A stretch of 64,000 bases of DNA from Bradysia coprophila (Eukaryota > Arthropoda > Insecta > Diptera > Sciaridae), in NCBI RefSeq assembly GCF_014529535.1, contig NW_023503334.1, positions 124,001-188,000 of the forward strand. Direction: 5' to 3'. The translations under genes were made by a program, and so were the position numbers. Under the pieces are notes generated by a model, which was given only the letters and a program-made list of their open reading frames with translations, made no database searches and was not told where the DNA came from. Positions 14,501 to 24,475 of this stretch are shown here, in pieces; position 1 is the stretch's first letter; each line of letters begins with the position of its first letter.

Positions 14501-15883
14501 TCCATACATCTTTCCATCAAATTCAAAAACTCTAAAACTGTTCAATTACAGAGATAAGACGAGTGTACTCTTTGAAGACGTTTTTCGATGCATTGACGAC
14601 GATACTTTGACGGCCCTATTTAACGGGTAAGTTCAGTTCTTTAACAGAACAAAGTCGAAAAAACTTAGCAGTCCTCCAAGAATGTAGACACGATTTGCAG
14701 AACCACCTCTGAGGCTGAAAGCACTTTTTATTCAAAATTTTAATTTCTAAAAATTATCGAATTTTTTTAAAATTCTCTCGTCCGTTTGCTAGCTTTTTTA
14801 CGATGCCGTGTGTAATTGATGGCATTCGAAGCAGACGGTAAGGGCAAAGTGTTAGATGACGAATCCGCAATAAAAATTTTGTCTGTCCGTCACGACGATA
14901 TCTTGAGTAAATCAAATCCGATTTCAAAAATTTTTAGGGTCTTAGAAGTGCAAGGCTACTCGGCCCTATGTGTATTTTCCATATAAGTCGAGTAAATTTG
15001 ATCCGTTTTTCCTAATTTTTGTCTCATTTAAACACCGAATAGAATGTTGTTGAAAAAAAATATTAAATTTGGGTCCTTGGACTAAGGCCGCTACTAGGGC
15101 GCTATGTGCATTTTACATAAACCTCGAGTAAATTTCATCCGTTTTTCGTAATTTTTGTTTCATTTGGAAGGTAATCAAAGGCCCAATAGAATGTAGTTGC
15201 AAAAAATTTTAAATTTGGGTCCTCGGATTGAGGCCGATACGAGGCTCTATGTGTATTTATACTCAATAAATTAAAAAAATTTCAAATTTTTGTTTCATTT
15301 GAAAGAAACGTCGTACGCTTCGTAATGGCATTGTGCGCAATTTCTAAGATGTACACATTACATAATAATTTGTAACTATATTAACGGGCGCAATAGGCCT
15401 ACGGTCAAATAGATATACGGGTTTGTACGGGGCTCAGTCGCAGCAAACGCTCCGACTGTTCTGATGACTCGTTTTTCATATAAATAACATGATCTTCCAA
15501 TATCCCAACTGCTCCTTCATTCTGATGAAGGTATTTTTGTCTGTACAGAAATTTCCGAAGTCGATGGAAACTAGACTTAATGTCACAGGAGCAAATTTTC
15601 GTGGAGATTTTCAATTAATTTTATCGAAGAATTTGAATAAAGCATTTCCCCCCAAAAACATATAAGATTCGTCAGGTTGAGATGGTCTGTTTCCAGACTA
15701 CGAAACATAACTTCAAATTACCTTTCTATCTACCGAATACCAGTCAAAGTTCAACAATAACACTTCGTCTTTGTATCCTATTTCAGACTAAACGAAAGAA
15801 TTACATCGCTGGAAGATGCAATGGTACAAATGGCCGACAAATTTGATCGGTTGTTGGAGGTTTGTAAAACCAGCAAAAAATAG
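11571..15883 (+). CDS. Pkd2: Polycystin-2 cation channel (Pkd2)
   Basis: TRPP-family calcium-permeable cation channel. Ten exons join in phase to 614 residues: 11571-11691, 11763-12165, 12225-12449, 12502-12639, 13232-13322, 13387-13617, 13960-14202, 14271-14491, 14552-14626 and 15787-15883. The order of parts fits the family. The first membrane helix is at residues about 24-41. The large extracellular polycystin (TOP) domain carries [14 protein letters not shown], the ECYGSY and FGPNNGT signatures, and [24 protein letters not shown] leads into helix 2. The pore helix and filter ILGDFD fall at residues about 451-456, followed by [10 protein letters not shown], helix 6 and [17 protein letters not shown] short coiled coil ([19 protein letters not shown]) ends the protein. 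It is much shorter than human polycystin-2 (968 residues): the amino tail is about 20 residues and I see no EF-hand. The intron after 14202 is GC-AG (GCAAGT donor). In flies Pkd2 acts in sperm and smooth muscle; the role here is inferred. Confidence 0.93.
13663..13922. mobile_element. Palindrome-array element, copy 1 (in Pkd2 intron)
   Basis: The 342-base intron before Pkd2 exon 7 is mostly this element. It is a chain of imperfect repeats of CTATTGGCAGGC alternating with the reverse complement GCCTGCCAATAG, separated by spacers such as CCTGTGTAAAAGAGAAAATG. The ends read CGTAGATGCTATTGGC and GCGAATAGTCACTACG, which are partly inverted to each other. A second, better-bounded copy is at 26515-26706. 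No protein is encoded, so it is a non-autonomous element or satellite-like repeat. Confidence 0.75.
14880..15310. repeat. Tandem repeat, period about 136 bases, in last Pkd2 intron
   Basis: About three diverged units occur in the 1.16 kb last intron. Each carries GAGTAAATTT(G/C)ATCCG, then TAATTTTTGTTTCATTT, GAATAGAATGT, and AAATTTGGGTCCT followed by a GGC..CTATGTG block. The GAGTAAATTT block recurs at about 14990 and 15126 and, degraded, at about 15263. A shorter related stretch is at about 14903. It is non-coding. Confidence 0.6.
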
Positions 15884-15968
15884 ATTTGTACGGAACAACG
15901 ATCAGACCCTGAATTACATTTAGAATTCAAAAGATTTTTGTCAACAAAAGAACATTTTTCTCAAAATT

Positions 15969-15974
15969 AATAAA
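15969..15974 (+). terminator. Probable poly(A) signal of Pkd2
   Basis: AATAAA lies 86 bases after the Pkd2 stop codon at 15881-15883. Its distance and position before the convergent neighbour make it a reasonable signal. Confidence 0.45.
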
Positions 15975-16201
15975 AAAAATGAGTTGACAACGCAGCAGAC
16001 GTTGTTACGTTAGCACATGCATACCTGTGATCCTCAGGCGTAACGACAGAGCGCAATCCTTGGCTAACAGTCCCTAATTTTAAGGCTTGACACAGTACTT
16101 GTATTGAATATTCTTTGACCTATGAATTGGGTGAGTGTATATTCCGGCAGCAAGAATTTTATCCAACGCTGATCAAAAAGCCTACAAAATTCATTTAACA
16201 T

Positions 16202-16207
16202 TTTATT
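16202..16207 (-). terminator. Probable poly(A) signal of the MYND-Tudor gene
   Basis: AATAAA on the minus strand, about 175 bases after the stop codon at 16381. It and the Pkd2 signal face each other across about 230 bases, so the two transcripts end tail to tail. Confidence 0.4.
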
Positions 16208-16380
16208 GCGTCAACGCTTAAATCATTTTTCAATTAGCGGGTAGGTCAAAATTTACCCATTTTGTTAACATCTCATCGTTTAAGTAAATAAAGTTCATTT
16301 TAGTCAAATTAAATTGTCGAAGAAAATACGAATTCCGTCGAAATGAAATTGAAAGAAAAGAGAAACAGCAAATTGAGAAG

Positions 16381-18795
16381 TTAGAATTTGACAGACAAAA
16401 AGTACTTGTCACCGTTCTTCTCAATTAAGTCAGCACGAAGAGCTGGATTCGCGTCAAAGTAAATGGCAGCCTTCGTAATGTCGTCTTTGGTCGGTGCTTC
16501 AGGAAAATCTGTGAACAATTGCGAATGGAAAATTTATCTCCTTCCTCATCACATTCACCGTGTTCACGAATCACTCACCTTTTATGTAACACGGGTTCAT
16601 CAAACACGGATGTGTGAAGTCGTCGGTCATCTTTCGGATGGCCGAACTGCTGACTGTGATTATGTTCCCATAATCGATGAACATGATTTCGAACTTATTC
16701 GGTTCGATCACTTTGAGTGTAAGTGCTCGGAACCATCCTTCGTCCTCGAATTTGGCCAAGCACAATTCAGTCGCTTGGGGACAGTGTTCGTCTTTCGTTT
16801 CTTCGCAATATTTGCTCATTTGCGGTCCCATATCTTCGATAAATTTGACAGCCTTTGCATCGGCAATACACAATGACACATAACCAGATCCAACGTTGCT
16901 AAGAAGAAGTTAATAGCAAGAGTTAATAAATGAAGAAAAAGCTAATTTTACAAAACCCATAGATAAAATTATTAAAACCTGAAGTCCAAGCAAACAAGAT
17001 CTTTGTTTGCACCCACGGGCAGGGGAACTGTATCGATGTCATTCATTGTGATCATATTGGGCGTCACATCCGCTTCACCTTCGACTATGACTGTTATGAC
17101 ATCGCGTTCAGTCGACACCTTTTTAACTTTGATGGAACTGCCGATTTCGGTGTCGCGTGGGTTTTTGAATTTGATAGGGAATGCATAAGCGTTCGCCTCG
17201 CACACAGATGGAAGGGCTGCCTTAAGCTGCCCGATGCCGCATTCGCATTCGTTTCCTGTAAGTTAAAGGCATCAAATTGAGATGGCTGGGACATTCGATC
17301 AATAAAATCTTACCGAAATCAACTAATCGGACTAGTACAGTGTCGTCCGACGTAACTGGTTTCAAAACAACGCCTCGATAGTAAATGTCTTCGAACGGTA
17401 CGAGAAACAGTGAATTAACTTTGATGTCGGTCGGGCTCGGAGTGGATGCCACTGACACGATTTTGTTGACTTTTCGGAGAAGGTTGTTGTTCTCGTTCTC
17501 TTTATTTGCCAAAGACACCCAGACAATACCATCTTGTGCCACATACTGAATAGTAATCTCGACAAACACGTTATCATCCATCGGGAAAGGTTTCATCCAC
17601 GGTCCAGATGTTGGTTGTTCAACAGGCGAAAGTGCTGGCTCAGGCTTTTTCGGGGGCGTAATATTTTGTTGCTTGGGTGCCTCAACATTTCGTTGTTTGG
17701 GTGGCGCAATATTTTGTTGTTTGGGTGGCTCGACATTCTGTTGCTTGGGTGCTTCAACATTTTGTTGCTTGGTTGGCTCAACCTTCTGTTGCTGCATAGG
17801 CTCGACCTTTCGTTGCTTGGGAGGTTCGACCATCTGTTGTTTGGGAAGCTCGACCTTCTGTTCCTTGGGAGACTCGACCTTCTGTTGCTTGGGAGGCTCG
17901 ACCTTCTGTTGCTTGGGAGGCTCGACCTTCTGTTGCTTGGGAGGCTCGACCTTCTGTTGTATGGACGGCTCAACCTTATCTTGCTTTTGTGGCTCAACTT
18001 TGTCTTGTTTCGGCTCTTGAATTGTTTGTTTCGGTGGTTGAGCTGATGGTGGTTGGACCGGTTTCGGCATAACTGCACTCAACGTTCCCGGCTTTCTCAT
18101 CAACGCAGCATCAACTTTGTCCGTCTTATAGTACGCTGGCTTCACTGAACTTTTTACTTCCTGTTGAACGACAGCTGGTGGAACATTATTCAGTAAAATG
18201 CGATTGTCTTTGACGGAACCATTCGATTTCGGAATAATATCATCTTTTCCGGGCAATGGCTGTTGACCAGTCTTGGAATTTATATTAGCGGATGGAACAT
18301 TATTGCCCAACATGCCATTCGATTTGATGGAATCATTCGTTTTTAAAATGTCTTCGGCACTTCCAAGCTGACTAGCCTTTGAAATTGTATCATTGTCGGT
18401 TGCCAGTTTCATATTTCGGAATTTCGAAGATGGACTCGGAGGTCGTAGTACTTCAACTGGTTCTGATTTAACGAAGGTCATTTCGTCCGGTGGTCTCACC
18501 AGTGAGCTGTAACAAGACGCAAGTCATAAATAAATGTCTTTTGCCATCAACAGAAACTAAGGATTGTAAAAAACCTATGCGCCCTAGTGGCTGAATTTGA
18601 TTCATATGGTTGCGGGACTCGTAAAAACAATAGAAAAAGTATTGATTCGATATCGTTTACTTACGGCATTGGGAAACAGAATAATTTGTGTTGTGGCCAA
18701 TCGACATCCTGGCACTTTTTCGAACAATATCGATCGCGACATCGTTGACACATTAATTCTGCCGGCCTACGACAGTAATTGCACATATGATCCAT
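16381..18795 (-). CDS. MYND zinc finger + two-Tudor protein (TDRD1/Veneno class)
   Basis: Probable germ-granule scaffold of the piRNA pathway that binds methyl-arginine tails of Piwi proteins. Five minus-strand exons join in phase to 682 residues: 18795-18665, 18506-17314, 17255-16979, 16898-16579 and 16508-16381. Exon 1 encodes a complete MYND finger with ligands Cys5, 8, 16, 19, 24, 28, His36, Cys40 and the signature YCSKKCQDVDWPQHKLFC. The middle is low complexity, with about 15-17 copies of an eight-residue KVEPPKQQ repeat. Tudor 1 contains PFEDIYYRGVV and LVRLVDFGN, the latter split by an intron; a flanking SN-like segment follows. Tudor 2 contains CLAKFEDEGWFRA and FEIMFIDYGN. MYND plus Tudor is the layout of TDRD1 and of dipteran Veneno; Vreteno is the nearest alternative. 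The ATG at 18795 is the first in the exon and an in-frame stop lies upstream. However, a TCTTCCAG acceptor just before it leaves room for a further 5' exon. The family is sure; the exact orthologue is not. Confidence 0.88.
17640..18010 (-). repeat. 24-bp in-frame coding repeat (KVEPPKQQ units)
   Basis: Inside exon 2 of the MYND-Tudor gene a 24-base unit is repeated head to tail about 15-17 times, each unit giving eight residues of the type KVEPPKQQ. Units at about 17870-17960 are nearly identical at DNA level. Those toward 17650-17760 have diverged (NVEAPKQQ, NIAPPKQR), so recent expansion occurred at one end. The product would be disordered, charged and Gln/Pro-rich. Confidence 0.9.
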
Positions 18796-19312
18796 GCTTA
18801 CGACTGGAAGATATCTACAAATTTAAAAAAAACCGTACACTGACTGCAAAAGAGAATTGGAATGCTTTGACAATAGAATATGGCGAATAACCTTAAAATA
18901 ATCTGAAAATTTTCATTTGGTAATTTAAAATTGAAGTCAGTTACGTACATGCAGTACACAGTTTGCAAAGTTTACTTCAATGCAATTTTTTTACGGAATT
19001 TGAAGCGTAACTTACTCAGCTTTTTGCTTGAAATCACGTGCTTTTTCACTTTTTCTTTCCTAACAGCTCGACTACGTCGACTACCCTTAGATAAATGATA
19101 AAAAAGACGCTTTTCTAAAGCGCATCAAAGGATTTTTTATTACGCAATAGAAGGTTATTGTCGCTAGATTATTCCGAAAAAATAGGGAGATTTTAAAGTA
19201 CGCATCTCACGAGCGGCGATATTTTAAAAAATGTTGTCGATATGATTTTGTTTTGAACTACTGTTGCTTGCAGTGCTTGATGACTGTTAAAAATTCAAAG
19301 AAGCTACAATAG

Positions 19313-19426
19313 TTATTTACGTATCTGTGGACGCTATAATTTAGGCAATCGCGAGTCGTACCCCGAACGAAGTGAGGGTGACAAGAGAAAATGCCTAAAA
19401 TAAACCGTCCACAACAGACGTGTATA
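19313..19426. mobile_element. Degraded hairpin element related to the 21 kb palindrome
   Basis: TATTTACGTATCTGTGGACG at the left is answered by CCGTCCACAACAGACGTGTA at the right. TTTAGGCAATCGCGA and AATGCCTAAAATAAA also face each other, with CCCGAACGAAGTGAGGG between. The same blocks make up the core of the element at 20937-21326. Non-coding. Confidence 0.55.
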
Positions 19427-19758
19427 TCAAGGTTCTGAATGAACAGTTTAAGAAACCCCTGAGTTGATCACGAAGGCAGTGAAAAAAAAATTCTCTGGCG
19501 TTTATACGTTTATAAAATAATGACGTCTTCAACCTAACAAAAAAAAATCAAGTTGAATTTTCCAAGGTTCCGAAAGAACAGGTTAAGACACTTCTGAGTT
19601 GATCATGAAGGCGGTGAAACACAAATTTTAGCAATTTAGATAGGTTTTGCTAAACCACACTCATTACAGATTGTGTGAAATGTCAACTTGATAAAAATGA
19701 ATTTTTTTCTTTCAAGTTTTCTTTCGTAAGTGTCTTAACCTGTTCTTTCTGAACCTTG
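19427..19758. mobile_element. Inverted-repeat element, AAGGTTCTGAATGAACAG family, copy 1
   Basis: It begins AAGGTTCTGAATGAACAGTT followed by CTGAGTTGATCACGAAGGCAGTGAA, with a direct second copy from about 19563. It ends with the inverse, GTGTCTTAACCTGTTCTTTCTGAACCTTGG. The block TGAGTT(G/A)ATCACGA recurs inverted at about 35620 in copy 2. There is no open frame. It appears to be two nested or tandem copies of one non-autonomous element. Confidence 0.6.
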
Positions 19759-20633
19759 GCGTACACAACTTCTCAGGGTAAGGGCACAAATTAAAAAAAA
19801 AAATAGATCGTGGATTTGAGCACTATTTCACAGGACTCTTAACGATGGACGCTCTAGGCAAGTCGGTCACTTCTGTCACTTCACCGAAAAATATTTTCAT
19901 TGACAATGTGATCGAAAATTTAATTTCCTAACAAATAATTTTGATTTTTAAGTTTCGTATCTCAAAAGGCCGACTCGATGGCAGTGACATCGCTGATTTT
20001 TGCGGTAGTGACGATAACAATTTCCGCAATCTATTCTGAAATCTATACCCAAGACATGAAAACAATATGTGGTTCGTATCTTGCTGGACAAGTAGATTTT
20101 TGTAGCATATAACTCGTGCGTAATAAATGCGCTTAGAATCGAGAATTAAAATGAGGAATGCTCACAAACCAGAAGTTTTGGGGCTTTGCAGCGTATTTTT
20201 CAGTTCATACGTCCTTCGATTCATTCGTTAAAAATTCAAATTCTGTGATTTATAATTTATAAAATATGTTGATCCGAAATCTCGAATTCTAATTTATGTC
20301 AAAAAAAAGTCACACGCTGGCTGTATGGAATCAGAAAGCTTGGCGCGAACAAATTATAAAAAATATTTCAAATTTTTGAAACATTGAAACAGTGATTCAA
20401 AGGTTGGTCCTATATCCCGTTACAATCGTTTACGTATTCCTTTAATGCATTTGTATTAGGACTCGTTTTAACTGTACACTGACGTGTCTGTTTGCAACTT
20501 TTAGTGAGTTTTATCGATTGACATCAAGCAAAGCAAAATGTAAGGCAAAATCTGGTTAGCAAGAGATTCGTTTGTTCGATTGTCAGTTTTAAACATATCT
20601 GGGTGCACATGTATTTTTTGGATGCCTCTAGTA

Positions 20634-20758
20634 TAATGCTTAATTTCCTCTTACTCCGTTTACGCTGCGTTTAACTTAACCACGCCTCTTTTTAATTGTT
20701 TAAAACGTAAATGGAGTGCAAACGGAGCGTAAACGGCATAAGAGGAAATCGAGCATAA
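20634..20758. mobile_element. Short hairpin element (MITE), 125 bp
   Basis: Terminal inverted repeats: ATGCTTAATTTCCTCTTACT at the left, continuing CCGTTTACGCTGCGTTT, against the reverse complement of AACGGAGCGTAAACGGCATA and AGAGGAAATCGAGCAT at the right. The middle is short and AT-rich. Non-coding; the class is not assignable and the flanks do not show a clear duplication. Confidence 0.65.
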
Positions 20759-20936
20759 CTCTATGGTTCAAACACTTACATCAATTTTCACTCTAGAAAC
20801 TGTGAATGTCAATGCAGAAAGGAATCAAAAACTCAATTTATAGTGGAGTGTTTGCGGTTCGAGTCCATTTTTTTTCATAACTTTCAACTTTTCTGTTCCC
20901 GACTTAGACCAAATAGTATTTAAATAGTAAACAGAA

Positions 20937-21326
20937 TTTTCATGTGTCGGGGCCGAAAATGAGGGAGTTTTGAGATTTTTCTCGGGTTTTCGACCCCTAA
21001 CATGAAAATTTTTTTGAGTATCTGTTTTGGACGTTTGATTTTAGGCACTTTCGCATGTAGCCCTCACTTCGTTCGGGCTACAACTCGCGAAATTGCCTAA
21101 AATCAAACGTCCAAAACAGATACACAATAGTTATTTGTGTATCTGTTTTGGACGATTGTTTTTAGGCAATTTCGCTTGTTGTAGCCCGAACGAAGTGAGG
21201 GCTACATGCAAAAGTGCCTAAAATCAATCGTCCAAAACAGATACTCAAAAAATTTTTCAAGTAAGGGGTCGAAAACCTGAGAAAAATATCGAAACTCCCT
21301 CATTTTCGGCCCCGACACATGAAAAT
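20937..21326. mobile_element. 390-bp near-perfect palindromic element
   Basis: The outer arms start TTTTCATGTGTCGGGGCCG and end with its exact reverse complement. The arms contain GAAAATGAGGGAGTTT and GGTTTTCGACCCCT and match almost throughout. Nested inside is a second inverted repeat, GTATCTGTTTTGGACG .. CGTCCAAAACAGATAC, which itself encloses smaller hairpins with GTAGCCCTCACTTCGTTCGGGC and CCCGAACGAAGTGAGGGC. Internally deleted relatives lie at 24347-24475 and about 19313-19426. Non-coding. Confidence 0.8.
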
Positions 21327-21645
21327 AACTATTAATTTCAAATTTAGTGCTTCGGACGGAGTTCAGCCAAAGTTTGGTCTTATTTTGTGTTCAGAATTGA
21401 GCCAACAGTTTAATACAAAAAGCCTTTGTCTCAATTGTCTAAAATTTCCCAAATATGAAATCCCTTATTCATAGCATTGCGGCATCTGATGAACGGTTTC
21501 GACAGTGCTCGTTTCAATTAATTCTTTTCGAAAAACCACAAATTGTTTTGTTGATTTGTAACTATTTACTTTTTACGCAGCTGTACTGTACACTCTGTTA
21601 ATTTATCAATGTTAAGGATTTTTACGAAATATTTTTTACCAAAAA

Positions 21646-22722
<1,077 letters not shown>

Positions 22723-22732
22723 AATATGAAAA

Positions 22733-22738
22733 AATAAA
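22733..22738 (+). terminator. Poly(A) signal of the chromodomain gene
   Basis: AATAAA begins 11 bases after the stop codon at 22720-22722, in an A-rich stretch. It implies a very short 3' untranslated region. Confidence 0.5.
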
Positions 22739-23017
22739 TGATTTTATGTCAAGAAACGAAAACTGGTCGGTCCTTCCATATGACATAGGAATTTATCAGA
22801 TGGTTAGTGCTCTACTGCATCCTCATCTTAATTATTTTCTTCAGCCTTATCGATATCACTAAAAGGATAAATGAATGTGTGAAGTTGATGTTCCGTCGGA
22901 AAATTTGGATTTTAAAGGGATGAAAATCAATGAACCCGTACCGCAATTTTTGTTTCTTTCCTCTTTATTTTTAAAAGCGAAAGAAAAGGCTGCAATGCGC
23001 AACCAGTAAAAAACCAG

Positions 23018-24263
23018 TTACAATAAATAAAAATCATCAATTCTACTACGTCCTAAAGTCCCCAAAATGCAACTAGCGTTTCTCCGTTGGATTCCAATAG
23101 AAACCTTTTGTAATAGGTAATCCATTGATCGTGGTTCGTCAGAAGCTTTTCGCATTAATGAACCCAATTTCTTTATAAATGTACTTGTTTCAGGACCCGT
23201 GCAACCTAGTGATTCAAAAGCAACAGGTGTAAATAAGTAATTTTCTTTTAAACGTATGTAATGATTATGCTTGAATCTTTCATCATTATCTGCAATTGAT
23301 CCAGATTTATTGGATGATTGCCTTATGTAAGATGGAGCTAGTGTGTTTCTAATGGTTACATCCCACAAAATCGGTTTACCGTGACTCCATGGAATTAGTG
23401 TCATACAGTCCGGTTTTTTACCGTTGTCTCTAGAAATGCCCGGAGGCTGTACTAGATTCGGAAAACCTGCAGAGGAAAATGCATGAGAAAAGATTTTTTT
23501 AACTTCATCATGTCCAGGAATCCATCCTCCGCTTTTATTGCAAGATAAACCGTGTAAGCCATCCTTCGTAACCGTCTTTCCACAAATACATTTATGTTCT
23601 TCGCACAATTGACTGCCCACTTGCAGCCACTTTGAAGATTCTTTAGTTGATGACGCAAGTAGTCGAGCACAAGCAGTCGGCTGAATCAAACATTTCCGAA
23701 AATCTACCGTTGATCCTCGGGAGATCTCAATTCTTTTGCTCTTTTCTATGGATATCATTGTCTGGAATATAATCTTGAGGAATTGCCTCAATCATACGTA
23801 AAATGTTGCCATCAATTATTTGTAAATTGAAATTCCGGAGTAATTCATTTAACAAATCTGATGAAGAATAAACAGATGACAAATAGGCTGGTACTGCCAA
23901 ATCTTCTACTTTCCTATTACCCATACCCCCAAAAGACCATGGCAGAGACGCTTGATCCCATGAAAACCCGTCCACCCTCACGTTAGTAACAGCTTCGGGT
24001 GTTGAACGGAAAATCTCGTCTACAGCTTTCAGCTTATCCGACAGTAAAAAAGCCTTACAAGAACGCAACAAGTAATTAAATCTACAACTACTCACAGATT
24101 TCCTAAAAATACACAGAGCAGGATGAACATCCATCAACTTCAAACGATCGCACATCAACCTAATTGATTCTATCTTTAACGAAAACAAACTTTCTAAACC
24201 GCAATTTTTTATTTTTAGTCGATGAACTGGCTCTAAGACTAAATAACTCCGGCCATTCTTCAT
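23018..24263 (-). pseudogene. 5'-truncated, frameshifted retroelement (reverse transcriptase C-terminal part)
   Basis: Two overlapping minus-strand frames, 24263-23727 and 23791-23018, read as one protein broken by a frameshift near 23740-23790. The first has ASLPWSFGGMGNR, typical of the region after the reverse-transcriptase domain in non-LTR-like elements. The second has a Cys-rich finger (KCICGKTVTKDGLHGLSC), then GKKPDCMTLIPWSHGKPILW and DVTIRNTLAPSYI. The KPD .. DVT pair resembles the restriction-like endonuclease of R2-type elements. It ends with FGI/QRRNAS..LGT-like sequence common to this widespread invertebrate family. The catalytic reverse-transcriptase core is missing, so it is a dead 3' fragment. 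About 30 bases of AT-rich tail follow the stop. Exact clade uncertain. Confidence 0.7.
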
Positions 24264-24346
24264 TTCTTCATTTTGAGCACGCCTCTAAATTGTTCCATTT
24301 TATAGCTCCTGAAAGTCTATTACTTCAAAATGAAAATCTTCGATTT

Positions 24347-24475
24347 TTTTTTTCATGTGTCGGTGCCGAAAATGAGGGAGTTTTGAGATTTTTCTCTGGT
24401 TTTCGACCCCTTACATGAACAATTTTACAACTCCGAAATTGCCTAAAAACAATCGTCCAAAACAGATACACAATA
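24347..24475. mobile_element. Deletion derivative of the 390-bp palindromic element
   Basis: The sequence TTTTTCATGTGTCGGTGCCG, then GAAAATGAGGGAGTTT and GGTTTTCGACCCCTTACATG, matches the left arm of the element at 20937. After a deletion it continues with ATTGCCTAAAAACAATCGTCCAAAACAGATACAC, matching the inner repeat. It directly follows the truncated 5' end of the retroelement. Confidence 0.75.

Larger units (their letters stand above)
18796..21645. other. Repeat-filled spacer between Tudor and chromodomain genes
   Basis: I see no gene here. A plus-strand open frame at 18597-18890 is mostly the antisense of the MYND exon. The spacer holds at least four inverted-repeat elements, listed separately (about 19313-19426, 19427-19758, 20634-20758 and 20937-21326). 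The flanking genes diverge, so both promoters must lie in or near this stretch. Confidence 0.5.

Noticed and set aside
17534..18046. Long plus-strand open frames rich in Leu/Gly/Cys
   Set aside because: They are antisense readings of the 24-bp coding repeat in the MYND-Tudor gene; the repeat keeps several frames open.
18597..18890. Plus-strand open frame of 97 codons
   Set aside because: It is the antisense of the MYND-encoding exon (18795-18665, minus). The minus-strand reading carries a complete zinc-finger signature and splices in phase, so the plus frame is a shadow.
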